Below, piece after piece: positions 1 through 6,617 of a stretch of 11,728 bases of DNA; the stretch's first letter is position 1; every line of letters begins with the position of its first letter. This stretch comes from an uncultured Oscillospiraceae bacterium (lineage in GTDB: Bacteria; Bacillota_A; Clostridia; Oscillospirales; Oscillospiraceae): NCBI GenBank assembly GCA_947631675.1, contig CANRMG010000048.1, forward strand, positions 1 through 11,728, read 5' to 3'. The notes under the pieces are model-generated. The model was not told where the DNA came from. It saw only the letters and a program-made list of their open reading frames with translations, and did no database searches. The translations under genes and the position numbers were made by a program.

Positions 1-333
1 GATATCCAGGCACCCGAGGGCTGGGATGCCGACGATGAGACGCTGAGAGACGCCGCCTCCCAGCCCGCCCCGGAGGGAACGCTGGCGATCTGCTGGTCCG
101 GCCGGCCCGGCTACGACTATAACGGCACCGGCTTCTGGGCCGCCGCAGGCGACAGCTTCGACATGGACGTGGAGGATACGGCCGACACGCCCGTGTGGTC
201 CTCCGACAACGAGGCAGTGGCCACGGTGGATCAGGACGGCGTCGTGACCCTCCTGGCCCCGGGCGACGCCAACATTACCGTGCAGGCAGGCGGCCTGACA
301 GGCGTCTGCCCCGTCCATGTCGCGTCATATTGA
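1..333 (+). CDS. C-terminal part of a BIG2 (bacterial Ig-like group 2) domain protein, 5' end outside the window
   Basis: The reading frame is open from base 1 and ends at TGA 331-333, giving 110 residues. The last ~50 residues have the BIG2 pattern: PVWSSDNEAVATVDQDGVVTLLAPGDANITV is represented here by W66-S-S-D-N, V73-A-T-V-D, G80-V-V-T, then A86-P-G-D-A-N-I-T-V. This is the usual 'sWsSsn..vAtVd..G.Vta.a.G.atItv' signature of these small beta-sandwich modules. BIG2 domains occur mostly in secreted or surface-anchored proteins, so an extracytoplasmic location is likely, but the signal peptide or anchor would lie upstream and cannot be seen. The segment before it (residues 1-50) is acidic and has no motif I recognise. 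Two cysteines (C31, C103) could form a disulfide; that is a guess. A strong terminator follows directly. The function of the whole protein cannot be told from this tail. Confidence 0.8.
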   Translation, partial: DIQAPEGWDADDETLRDAASQPAPEGTLAICWSGRPGYDYNGTGFWAAAGDSFDMDVEDTADTPVWSSDNEAVATVDQDGVVTLLAPGDANITVQAGGLTGVCPVHVASY

Positions 334-345
334 TCCCACCCATAG

Positions 346-390
346 CAAACGGGCGTCCCTGGCGTGGGACGCCCGTTTGTTTATGTTTTT
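346..390 (+). terminator. Rho-independent terminator after the BIG2 gene
   Basis: A perfect 14-bp stem, CAAACGGGCGTCCC (346-359) paired with GGGACGCCCGTTTG (366-379), has a 6-nt loop TGGCGT. It is followed by TTTATGTTTTT (380-390). The T-rich tail lies on the plus side, so it mainly serves the upstream plus-strand gene. Read from the minus strand, the stem is followed by CTATGGG with no T run. It sits just past the stop of the convergent pgsA and could weakly help there too. Confidence 0.9.
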
Positions 391-395
391 CTCGG

Positions 396-938
396 TCAGT
401 CCGCGTCCTTCAAGACGTCTATGTTCTGGACCAGGTACACGGCCCCGGAGACGACCGTCAGCGCCGCGCAAAGCCACAGAAGGCCGTTGGACACCGCCTC
501 CAGCGCGGGCACATCCAGCGCCCGCAGGATGAGGATGGCCACCAGGGACAGGTCCTGGACCAGTGTCTTCAGCTTGCCCCAGATGTTCGCAGCCACGACC
601 CGGCCCTGCTCCGCGGCGGACAGGCGTATCCCGGAGACGAGAAACTCCCGGAACAGGATGATGACCAGCGCCACCGTAGGGATGAGCCCCTCGGGGATGA
701 GCACGATCATGACGGAGTAGTTCAGTATCTTGTCGGCAAGGGGGTCCATGAACTTGCCGAAGTTGGTGATGAGATGGCGGCTGCGGGCGATGCGCCCGTC
801 GGCCATGTCGGTGAGGGACGCGGCTATGAACATCACCGCGGCCAGCCACGCCCATACGGGCCCCCGCAGCAGCAAAAACACCACCATCAGCACGGTCATG
901 GCGATCCGGGCCAGGGTCAGTTTGTTTGGCAGATTCAT
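396..938 (-). CDS. pgsA: CDP-diacylglycerol--glycerol-3-phosphate 3-phosphatidyltransferase
   Basis: PgsA is an integral membrane enzyme that transfers the phosphatidyl group from CDP-diacylglycerol to glycerol 3-phosphate. This is the committed step to phosphatidylglycerol and cardiolipin. The full CDP-alcohol phosphatidyltransferase signature D-x2-D-G-x2-A-R-x8-G-x3-D-x3-D is present without a mismatch: D44, D47, G48, A51, R52, G61, D65 and D69. Hydrophobic segments at about residues 12-24 and 29-42, and several in the C-terminal half, fit the multi-pass fold. The protein has 180 residues, normal for the family. I chose the ATG at 936-938 because AAAGGAG lies about 8 nt upstream and the protein then starts MNLPNKLTLARI, as in known PgsA proteins. 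The frame is open 13 codons further up to a GTG (975-977), but that codon lies against the -10 box of the promoter, so it should not be on the mRNA. It is divergent from gluQ and convergent with the BIG2 gene. Family assignment is secure; among CDP-OH-P enzymes the PgsA subtype is the best fit. Confidence 0.93.
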   Translation of the reverse strand: MNLPNKLTLARIAMTVLMVVFLLLRGPVWAWLAAVMFIAASLTDMADGRIARSRHLITNFGKFMDPLADKILNYSVMIVLIPEGLIPTVALVIILFREFLVSGIRLSAAEQGRVVAANIWGKLKTLVQDLSLVAILILRALDVPALEAVSNGLLWLCAALTVVSGAVYLVQNIDVLKDAD

Positions 939-977
939 AAGACGCGCTCCTTTATCCGTATCGTTCTCCCGCGCCAC

Positions 978-1006
978 ATTTTAGTAAATGCGGCCCCGGT
1001 TGTCAA
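978..1006 (-). promoter_or_regulatory. Sigma-A-type promoter of pgsA
   Basis: On the minus strand a perfect -35 TTGACA (plus-strand TGTCAA, 1001-1006) is followed by a 17-bp spacer and a -10 TAAAAT (plus-strand ATTTTA, 978-983; 5 of 6 matches). Transcription would begin near 971, leaving a leader of about 33 nt that contains the AAAGGAG ribosome binding site. The first part of the -35 box lies inside an inverted repeat shared with the gluQ promoter. Confidence 0.85.
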
Positions 1007-1038
1007 CCCCGCTGGGTATTTCTTCCTTTACAACCGGG
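995..1038. repeat. Inverted repeat spanning both divergent -35 boxes, candidate operator
   Basis: CCCGGTTGT (995-1003) and its exact reverse complement ACAACCGGG (1030-1038) are 26 bp apart, 35 bp centre to centre. The left arm covers the end of the pgsA -35 box and the right arm covers the end of the gluQ -35 box. The left arm also forms a short perfect palindrome, GGTTG-T-CAACC (998-1008). The symmetry about the two promoters suggests a protein site that could control both genes at once, but no regulator is identified and a chance match is not excluded. Confidence 0.45.
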
Positions 1039-1054
1039 CGAAAAACGGTATAAT
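1027..1054 (+). promoter_or_regulatory. Sigma-A-type promoter of the gluQ-galK-galT operon, predicted leaderless
   Basis: A -35 box TTTACA (1027-1032; 5 of 6) is followed by a 16-bp spacer and a perfect -10 TATAAT (1049-1054). Only six bases, GAGGGT, separate the -10 box from the ATG at 1061. The usual start site, about 7 nt past the -10, falls on the A of that ATG, so the mRNA should begin with or within a base or two of AUG. No other promoter is visible before galK or galT. Confidence 0.8.
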
Positions 1055-1060
1055 GAGGGT

Positions 1061-1996
1061 ATGGACAGACCGTACATGGGCCGCTTCGCGCCCAGCCCCT
1101 CCGGGTATATGCACATGGGGAACCTGCTTGCCATGCTCCTGGCGTGGCTGGATGCCCGCGCCCATGGGGGGCGGATCATCCTGCGGATGGAGGACCTGGA
1201 CCCGGTGCGCACCCGGCCGGAATACGCCCGGGCCATCGCGGACGACCTTGTCTGGCTGGGCCTGGACTGGGACGAGGGCTGGCCGGACCCAGCCTACAGC
1301 CAATCCAGCCGAACCGCCCTCTACGAAGAGGCTTTCCGCGCCCTGGAGGAGAAAGGGCTCGTCTATCCCTGCTGGTGCAGCCGGGCCCAGCGCCTGGCCG
1401 CGGCCAACGCCCCCCATCCCGGCGAAGCCGTCCACGACCCCCGCTGCCGCTGTGCTTATCTTACGGCGCCGGAGCGGGCCGCCCTGGAGGCCGCCGGGCG
1501 GCGCCCCGCCTGGAAGGCCAAGGTCCCGGACGAGACCATCGCCATGGAGGACGGCCACTACGGCCCCTATGAGCAGGACCTGGCCCGGGAGGGCGGGGAC
1601 TTCATTCTCCGCCGGGCGGACGGGATATATGCCTACCAGCTGGCGGTGAGCGTGGACGATATGGCAATGGGCGTGACCCATGTGGTCCGGGGCCGGGACC
1701 TCCTCTCCTCCGCCCCACGGCAGGCATGGCTCATCCGCACATTGGGCGGCACGCCGCCGGACTACTGCCACCTGCCCCTGCTCACCGGGGACAGGGAAAA
1801 GCTCTCCAAGCGGCTGGGCAGCCAGAGCACGCAAGGTCTGCGGCAGACGAGCACGCCCCAGGAATTGGTGGGCAGGCTCGCTTACCTCGCGGGGCTCATC
1901 CCCGCGCCGGAGCCCATCACCCCGGCGGAGCTTCTGCCCCAATTTCACTGGAACAAGGTCCCCACCGGGGACATACCCATAGACGCCCTATCATAA
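1061..1996 (+). CDS. gluQ: Glutamyl-Q tRNA(Asp) synthetase
   Basis: GluQ (GluQRS, YadB) is a shortened paralog of glutamyl-tRNA synthetase that lacks the anticodon-binding part. It activates glutamate without needing tRNA and attaches it to the queuosine base at position 34 of tRNA(Asp). The 311-residue length fits GluQ rather than full GluRS (about 480). The N-terminus YMGRFAPSPSGYMHMGN carries the HIGH-type motif at H18-M-G-N21. The class I KMSKS-type motif is K247-L-S-K-R251. Cysteines C104, C106, C129 and C131 fit the zinc-binding insert of the family, although the family's third ligand is usually Tyr and the second pair here is C-R-C. LRMEDLDPVR (41-50) is the typical glutamate-binding region. 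The ATG at 1061 gives a start homologous to known GluQ proteins. It lacks a properly spaced Shine-Dalgarno because the transcript appears leaderless. galK follows after 28 nt without a terminator, so it is probably the first gene of an operon with the galactose genes, with no obvious metabolic link. Function implies that queuosine-modified tRNA is present in this organism. Confidence 0.9.
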   Translation: MDRPYMGRFAPSPSGYMHMGNLLAMLLAWLDARAHGGRIILRMEDLDPVRTRPEYARAIADDLVWLGLDWDEGWPDPAYSQSSRTALYEEAFRALEEKGLVYPCWCSRAQRLAAANAPHPGEAVHDPRCRCAYLTAPERAALEAAGRRPAWKAKVPDETIAMEDGHYGPYEQDLAREGGDFILRRADGIYAYQLAVSVDDMAMGVTHVVRGRDLLSSAPRQAWLIRTLGGTPPDYCHLPLLTGDREKLSKRLGSQSTQGLRQTSTPQELVGRLAYLAGLIPAPEPITPAELLPQFHWNKVPTGDIPIDALS

Positions 1997-2024
1997 CGCC
2001 ACTTCGGGCGAAAAGGAGGACATT

Positions 2025-3305
2025 ATGGCTATATCCGCTCTCGCTGAACGCCTCTCCGGCGGCGCGCTGGACGAACAGCTCATCCGGCTCTACGGCCCCG
2101 GCCGCCTGGCCCGTGAAAAGGACCGGTACGGCTGCGTGCTGGACAAGTTTGCCCAGACCTTCGGCTGCCCGGCGGAGGCATTCTTTTCCGCCCCCGGCCG
2201 CACGGAGCTGGGCGGCAACCATACCGACCACCAGCACGGCCGTGTCCTGGCCGCCGGGGTGGATATGGACATCCTGGCCGCCGTGGCGGCCAACGAAAGC
2301 GGCACGGTCCGGGTCCTGTCGGAGGGCTATCCCATGACGGAGATAAGCCTGTCCCAGCTGGAGCCGGTGCCTGCCGAGCGCAACACCACCGCGGCGCTGC
2401 TGCGCGGCGTGGCCGCCCGGTTCGCCCAGATGGGCTGCGACCTTACCGGAAAGGGCTTCGAGGCCTATGTGGTCTCGGACGTGCCCGGCGGCAGCGGCCT
2501 TTCCTCCTCCGCGGCCTTCGAGGTGCTGGCGGGGAACATTTTCAACGATCTCTTTTTTGACGGCAGGTGTGGCCCCGTGGAGCTTGCCCAGATCGGCCAG
2601 TACGCGGAGAACGCCTTCTTCGGCAAGCCCTGCGGCCTCATGGACCAGACCGCCTCCTCCGTGGGCGGCGTGGTGGCCATCGACTTCATGGACCCGGCCC
2701 ATCCCGTCGTGGAGCAGATCGACCTGGACCTGCGCGGCGCGGGCTACGCCCTGTGCATCCTGGACTCCGGCGCGGGCCACGGGGACCTGACGGGCGAGTA
2801 CGCCGCCATCACCGACGAGCTGAAGGCCGTGAGCCGCCACTTCGGCAAGGAGGTCCTGCGGGACGTAGCCGAGGCGGGCTTCTCCGCCGCCATCCCCGCC
2901 CTGCGCAAGGAGGCCGGGGACCGGGCGGTGCTGCGGGCCATGCACTACTTCGACGAAAACGACCGGGCCAAGGCCCAGGCGGACGCCCTGAAGGCGGGAG
3001 ATTTTGACGGCTTCCTGGCCCTTGTCTCCGCCTCCGGCCGGTCCTCGGCCCTGTACCTGCAAAACGTGGTGCCCACGGGACAGACCGCCGACCAGGCCCT
3101 GATGCTCACCATCGCCCTGGCATCCCATATCCTGGATGGCCGGGGCGCGGTCCGGGTCCACGGGGGCGGCTTCGGCGGCACGGCCCAGGCCTTCGTGCCT
3201 CTGGACATGGTGGACGAGTTTAAAGCCCGGACCGAGGCGGTGCTGGGCGATGGCGCCTGCCACATCCTGAACGTCCGCCCGGCGGGCGGCGTGAAGCTGG
3301 CGTAA
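2025..3305 (+). CDS. galK: Galactokinase
   Basis: GalK phosphorylates galactose at C1 with ATP to give galactose 1-phosphate, the entry step of the Leloir pathway in the cytoplasm. The 426-residue protein shows the three GHMP-kinase motifs in order. The galactokinase signature is G58-R-T-E-L-G-G-N-H-T-D-H-Q-H-G72. The phosphate-binding loop is P154-G-G-S-G-L-S-S-S-A-A164. Motif 3 is H379-G-G-G-F-G-G385. The signature has R-T-E-L-G-G-N-H-T-D rather than the R-x-N-x-I-G-E-H-T-D of E. coli, a variant I associate with clostridial galactokinases. The length slightly exceeds the usual 380-400. AAGGAGG (2013-2019) lies 5 nt before the ATG, a strong ribosome binding site. The stop codon TAA (3303-3305) overlaps the ribosome binding site of galT, so the two are surely co-translated from one mRNA. 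No galE or galactose transporter is in the window. Another sugar-1-kinase of the GHMP family is the alternative, but the galT neighbour argues for galactose. Confidence 0.93.
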   Translation: MAISALAERLSGGALDEQLIRLYGPGRLAREKDRYGCVLDKFAQTFGCPAEAFFSAPGRTELGGNHTDHQHGRVLAAGVDMDILAAVAANESGTVRVLSEGYPMTEISLSQLEPVPAERNTTAALLRGVAARFAQMGCDLTGKGFEAYVVSDVPGGSGLSSSAAFEVLAGNIFNDLFFDGRCGPVELAQIGQYAENAFFGKPCGLMDQTASSVGGVVAIDFMDPAHPVVEQIDLDLRGAGYALCILDSGAGHGDLTGEYAAITDELKAVSRHFGKEVLRDVAEAGFSAAIPALRKEAGDRAVLRAMHYFDENDRAKAQADALKAGDFDGFLALVSASGRSSALYLQNVVPTGQTADQALMLTIALASHILDGRGAVRVHGGGFGGTAQAFVPLDMVDEFKARTEAVLGDGACHILNVRPAGGVKLA

Positions 3306-3317
3306 GGAGGGATACCC

Positions 3318-4805
3318 ATGATCGACGAGAATATCGCGGAGCTTGTACGCTATGCCATGGAAAAGGCCCTCATCGCGCCGCCGGACATGACCTGGGCGGC
3401 CAACCGGCTGCTGGACGCGCTGGGCCTGGACCGCTGGACGGCCCCGGAGCCGGGCATCCACCGGCCACTGGAGGACATCTTAAAGAGCATCCTGGACTGG
3501 GCAGTGGAAAACGGCCGCATCGAGCCGGGGATCGCCAGCCGGGACCTCTTTGACACGGAGCTCATGGGCCGGCTCACCCCCCGCCCCAGCGAGGTGAACG
3601 CCGCCTTCCAGGCCCGGTACGTCCGCAGCCCCCAGGCCGCCACGGACTGGTACTACGACTTCTCCCAGAACACAGACTATATCCGCCGCTACCGCATCGC
3701 CAGGGACATGAAGTGGGTCGTGCCCACGGAGTACGGGGACCTGGACATCACCATCAACCTGTCCAAGCCGGAGAAGGACCCCCGGGCCATCGCCGCGGCG
3801 AAGAGCGCCCCCCAGGACGCCTACCCCGCCTGCCAGCTCTGCGCCGAGAACGAGGGCTACGCCGGCCGCCTGGACCACCCCGCCCGGCAGAACCACCGGA
3901 TGATACCGCTGACGCTGGACGGCCAGGATTGGTTCTTCCAGTACTCCCCCTACGTGTACTACAACGAGCACTGCATCGTCCTGAACAGCCGCCACATCCC
4001 CATGAAGATCGACCGGTCCACCTTCCGCAAGCAGATGGACTTTTTAAAGCTCTTCCCCCACTATTTCGTGGGCAGCAACGCGGACCTGCCCATCGTGGGC
4101 GGCTCCATACTGAGCCACGACCACTTCCAGGGCGGCCGCTATACCTTCGCCATGGCCAAAGCCCCGGTGGAGACGGCCGTCTCCTTCCCCGGGTATGAGG
4201 ACGTCCAGGCCGGGCTCGTCAAGTGGCCCATGAGCGTGCTCCGCATCCGTTCGGCCGACCCAGACCGGCTCATCGACCTGGCGGACAAGATACTCCATGC
4301 CTGGCGGGGCTACAGTGATCCGGCTGCGGAGGTGCTGGCAGAGACGAACGGCGAACCTCACAACACCATCACCCCCATCGCCCGTATGCGGGAGGGGCAG
4401 TTCGAGCTGGACCTGGTACTTCGGAACAACCGCACCACGGAGGAATACCCCCTCGGCATCTTCCACCCCCACCAGGAGCTGCACCACATCAAAAAGGAGA
4501 ATATCGGCCTCATCGAGGTGATGGGCCTGGCCGTCCTCCCCGCCCGGCTCAAGACGGAGCTTGCGGATTTGGCGGACGCGCTGGTGAAAGGCTCTGACAT
4601 CCGGGGAGACGAAGTCCTGGCCAAGCACGCGGACTGGGCGGAGAACCTGCAAAAGAAATATACCTTCACTGCCGACAACGCCCTGCCCATATTGCAGGAC
4701 GAGGTGGGCAAGGTGTTCGCCCAGGTCCTGGAGCACGCCGGGGTCTACAAGCGCACCCCGGAGGGCCAGGCGGCCTTCCTGCGCTTCGTGGACAGCGTAA
4801 AATAA
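3318..4805 (+). CDS. galT: UDP-glucose--hexose-1-phosphate uridylyltransferase, class II
   Basis: GalT swaps the uridylyl group between UDP-glucose and galactose 1-phosphate, giving UDP-galactose and glucose 1-phosphate through a uridylyl-histidine intermediate. The 495-residue length and the sequence belong to the class II family of Firmicutes, which is much longer than the ~350-residue E. coli type. The active-site segment is S266-H267-D-H269-F-Q-G-G273, preceded by G-G-S-I-L; by analogy with the H-P-H of class I enzymes, H269 is the likely nucleophile. A C172-x2-C175 pair may bind a metal. Further typical stretches are YVYYNEHCIVLN and GEPHNTITPIARMR (about residue 350). The start has AAGGAGGG (3304-3311) 6 nt upstream, overlapping the galK stop. 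It follows galK by 12 nt and ends the gluQ-galK-galT operon at a bidirectional terminator. Together GalK and GalT convert galactose to glucose 1-phosphate, with UDP-galactose 4-epimerase needed from elsewhere in the genome. Confidence 0.94.
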   Translation: MIDENIAELVRYAMEKALIAPPDMTWAANRLLDALGLDRWTAPEPGIHRPLEDILKSILDWAVENGRIEPGIASRDLFDTELMGRLTPRPSEVNAAFQARYVRSPQAATDWYYDFSQNTDYIRRYRIARDMKWVVPTEYGDLDITINLSKPEKDPRAIAAAKSAPQDAYPACQLCAENEGYAGRLDHPARQNHRMIPLTLDGQDWFFQYSPYVYYNEHCIVLNSRHIPMKIDRSTFRKQMDFLKLFPHYFVGSNADLPIVGGSILSHDHFQGGRYTFAMAKAPVETAVSFPGYEDVQAGLVKWPMSVLRIRSADPDRLIDLADKILHAWRGYSDPAAEVLAETNGEPHNTITPIARMREGQFELDLVLRNNRTTEEYPLGIFHPHQELHHIKKENIGLIEVMGLAVLPARLKTELADLADALVKGSDIRGDEVLAKHADWAENLQKKYTFTADNALPILQDEVGKVFAQVLEHAGVYKRTPEGQAAFLRFVDSVK

Positions 4806-4815
4806 GAGCATACGG

Positions 4816-4848
4816 AAAGAGGGCTCCCCATGAGGGGAGCCCTCTTTT
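4816..4848. terminator. Bidirectional terminator between galT and the anti-sigma gene
   Basis: AAAGAGGGCTCCCC (4816-4829) pairs perfectly over 14 bp with GGGGAGCCCTCTTT (4834-4847), with loop ATGA. T4845-T4848 gives a U tail on the plus strand, and the AAA at 4816-4818 gives UUU on the minus strand. It lies 11 bp past the galT stop and 9 bp past the stop of the convergent anti-sigma gene, so it can serve both. The U tails are short, which the long GC-rich stem may offset. Confidence 0.88.
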
Positions 4849-4856
4849 ACTTTGGT

Positions 4857-6011
4857 TCATTCCGCCAATTCCACGCTCTCCGCCAGGGCCATGAGCTCCT
4901 CGCCGGACAGGCCGTCAGACTCCAGTATGAACGCCACAGACCCGTCGCCATTGAGCCAGGCCAGCCGCAGAGCCATACCGTCAGCGTCCACCACCAGGCC
5001 CGCCGGGCGGCCCTGGACGGTCACGTCCGTGACGGTGCAGTGAAAGTCCCGGACCGAGCCGCCTTTGGCCCGCACCATATCTATCTCCTCCTGTGGGGTA
5101 TCCGCCAGCTGCCGCCAGTAGGACACGTAGTTTTCATAGGACGGGCCCAGCGTGTTCTCATAGTTCAGCTTGACGGTGTGCCCCGCCGGGTCGGTCCAAT
5201 ACCGGCGCACGTAGGCGTACCAGCCGCCGCCCTGGTCCTTGGGCCGGCCCTGGGTGGTGTACTCGTTGTAGCCCTCAGGCAGGTCCGTGATGGTCCAGTC
5301 CCCCAGGTCCTCCAGAGCGGCCTGGGTGTACTCGTCCATCTCCGGCGTGTCCCCGGTCCTGTGAACGGTCTCCGCCAGGGCCAGCATGTCCAGGCTCTCG
5401 TCCGCGCTCATCATAAAGCCCACGCCGGCCTCCTGGTCCGTCCAGAGCAGCATAGACCCATTTTCCGTCACGTACAGGGTGCCGGGCTGGCCGTTCACGG
5501 TCACGTCCCGCTTTTCCTGTATCTCCTCCTCGGTGAGGGTCACGTCCCCGCCCGTTCCCGCTCTCCTGTAGGTGAAGGTCAGGCCGCTGCCCTCGCCGTT
5601 GGTCCAGCCCTCGTTGGTGAAGTCCGCCGAGGAAAAGCTGAACGACTTTTCATAGCCCGCAGGCATATCCACCTCCCACACCCCCAGGGGCGCGATGGGG
5701 CCAGGCTCCGTCTTGTCAAAACTGATGTCGATGGCCGGGATGTCCTCGTCGCTGTCCTGTGTTCCCAGGATAATGGGCTTTTCCACCTTCACGATGCGGA
5801 TAATGCCCGTGGCCCAGGCCGTCACGCCCAGGGCTGCGACGATCGCCGCAGCGGCAAGCGCCACCCGGACCGTCCGGCCCAGCCTGCGGGGCCGCGCCCT
5901 GCTCTTCACCTCTGCCCGGACCAGGCCCATCACGCGCCCGGCGTCGATGGGGCTGTCGCCCAGGGGCAGATCGTCGGGACAGGTCCCGTTGAAAATATCA
6001 TAATAATCCAT
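4857..6011 (-). CDS. Putative membrane anti-sigma factor with two tandem DUF4367-like domains
   Basis: The 384-residue protein has a cytoplasmic N-terminus (1-46, basic near 37-48), one membrane segment (about 49-72, rich in Ala, Val and Ile) and a long outside part. The outside part holds two similar units. Unit 1 (about 112-217) begins W-E-V-D-M-P-A-G-Y and ends V170-T-V-N-G-Q-P-G-T-L-Y ... L208-D-M-L-A-L-A-E-T-V. Unit 2 (about 239-380) begins W-T-I-T-D-L-P-E-G-Y and ends V330-T-V-Q-G-R-P-A-G-L-V ... E372-L-M-A-L-A-E-S-V. This end pattern resembles DUF4367, found on clostridial proteins encoded next to ECF sigma factors. By position and topology it should hold the sigma factor at the membrane and release it on a signal. 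No HxxxCxxC zinc anti-sigma motif is present. The ATG lies 2 nt after the sigma stop, and its AAAGGAG (6019-6025) lies inside the last sigma codons, so translation is coupled. The signal sensed is unknown. Confidence 0.75.
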   Translation of the reverse strand: MDYYDIFNGTCPDDLPLGDSPIDAGRVMGLVRAEVKSRARPRRLGRTVRVALAAAAIVAALGVTAWATGIIRIVKVEKPIILGTQDSDEDIPAIDISFDKTEPGPIAPLGVWEVDMPAGYEKSFSFSSADFTNEGWTNGEGSGLTFTYRRAGTGGDVTLTEEEIQEKRDVTVNGQPGTLYVTENGSMLLWTDQEAGVGFMMSADESLDMLALAETVHRTGDTPEMDEYTQAALEDLGDWTITDLPEGYNEYTTQGRPKDQGGGWYAYVRRYWTDPAGHTVKLNYENTLGPSYENYVSYWRQLADTPQEEIDMVRAKGGSVRDFHCTVTDVTVQGRPAGLVVDADGMALRLAWLNGDGSVAFILESDGLSGEELMALAESVELAE

Positions 6012-6013
6012 CC

Positions 6014-6547
6014 TTATTCTCCTTTCGTCAACGTCTCCCGCAACAGGTCCCGGCCCCGCTTCAGCCGCTGGCGCACGGCCTCCGCCGTCATGCCCAGACG
6101 CTCACCGATCTCCGGGGCCGTCTGGCCGAAATAGTACCGGCGCAGGAATATCTCTCTGTCGGGCGGGCCCAGGGCGTCCACCGCCGCCAGCAGCAGCGTC
6201 CTCTCCTCCCGGTCCAGCATATCCCGCTCCGGCCCGTCCACCGCCCCGTCCAGTTCGTCGTATTCAAGCTCCGGCAGGCACTTGGCCCGGCGCAGGCGGT
6301 CGATGGCCCGGCTGCGGGCGATGGCGCCCAGGTAGCTCTTGGCAGCCCCCTCCCGGGGCTTTTCCCGGTTTTTCCACAGCGTGAGAAACACGTCCGCCGT
6401 GATCTCCTCCCCGTCCTGCACGGAGAGGCGGCCGCCGATGACGCTCCACACGATGGCCCCCACATAGGGCGTATACCGGCTCACGAACCACTCCAGGGCC
6501 CTTTCATCGCCCCGGCGCAGCCGCGCCAGGGCCGTATTCTCATCCAA
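6014..6547 (-). CDS. ECF-type RNA polymerase sigma factor (sigma-70 family), TTG start
   Basis: This 177-residue protein has the two-domain layout of extracytoplasmic-function sigma factors. Region 2 (about 15-87) includes Y25-T-P-Y-V-G, E47-E-I-T-A-D-V-F-L-T-L-W58 and A78-R-S-R-A-I-D-R-L-R86, matching the core-binding and -10-recognition helices. Region 4 (about 118-172) includes L126-G-P-P-D-R-E-I-F-L-R-R-Y-Y-F-G-Q and a helix-turn-helix with E146-I-G-E-R-L-G-M-T-A-E-A-V-R-Q-R-L-K163. The start is TTG at 6545-6547; the nearby ATG (6541-6543) is out of frame. A G-rich run AAGGGGGG lies about 10 nt upstream and may serve as ribosome binding site. The gene directs polymerase to a small regulon and is probably controlled by the membrane protein encoded next. 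ECF genes often drive themselves, but I cannot pick a convincing ECF-type promoter in 6548-6616; a poor sigma-A-like TTGTCA is the only candidate. It is isolated from upstream genes by a terminator. Confidence 0.88.
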   Translation of the reverse strand: MDENTALARLRRGDERALEWFVSRYTPYVGAIVWSVIGGRLSVQDGEEITADVFLTLWKNREKPREGAAKSYLGAIARSRAIDRLRRAKCLPELEYDELDGAVDGPERDMLDREERTLLLAAVDALGPPDREIFLRRYYFGQTAPEIGERLGMTAEAVRQRLKRGRDLLRETLTKGE

Positions 6548-6617
6548 TTGCTTCCGCCCCCCTTTTCCTTCCGAGCGCTCTCACCACGAATAACGTCCGT
6601 TCTGCCTCCGCCGTGAC

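Noticed and set aside
1040..1053. cre-like (CcpA) site over the gluQ -10 box
   Set aside because: GAAAAACGGTATAA matches about 8 of 11 defined positions of TGWAANCGNTNWCA, but both outer TG/CA ends are broken, and an A/T-rich -10 region gives such matches easily.
195..1649. Plus-strand open frame of 484 codons running over pgsA and into gluQ
   Set aside because: It crosses a strong terminator and two promoters, and its protein is low-complexity Arg, Pro and Gly. The genes it overlaps have full family signatures.
1958..1972. Short hairpin near the end of gluQ as a terminator before galK
   Set aside because: The 6-bp stem GTCCCC/GGGGAC is inside the coding region and has no T run after it.
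1917..3461. Minus-strand open frame of 514 codons opposite galK
   Set aside because: It is antisense to a complete galactokinase, crosses the galK and galT ends, and shows low-complexity Gly, Arg and Val composition. It is a GC-driven shadow.
4830..6134. Plus-strand open frame of 434 codons opposite the anti-sigma gene
   Set aside because: It starts inside the bidirectional terminator, has no ribosome binding site or known domain, and the opposite strand has a good start, ribosome binding site and membrane segment.
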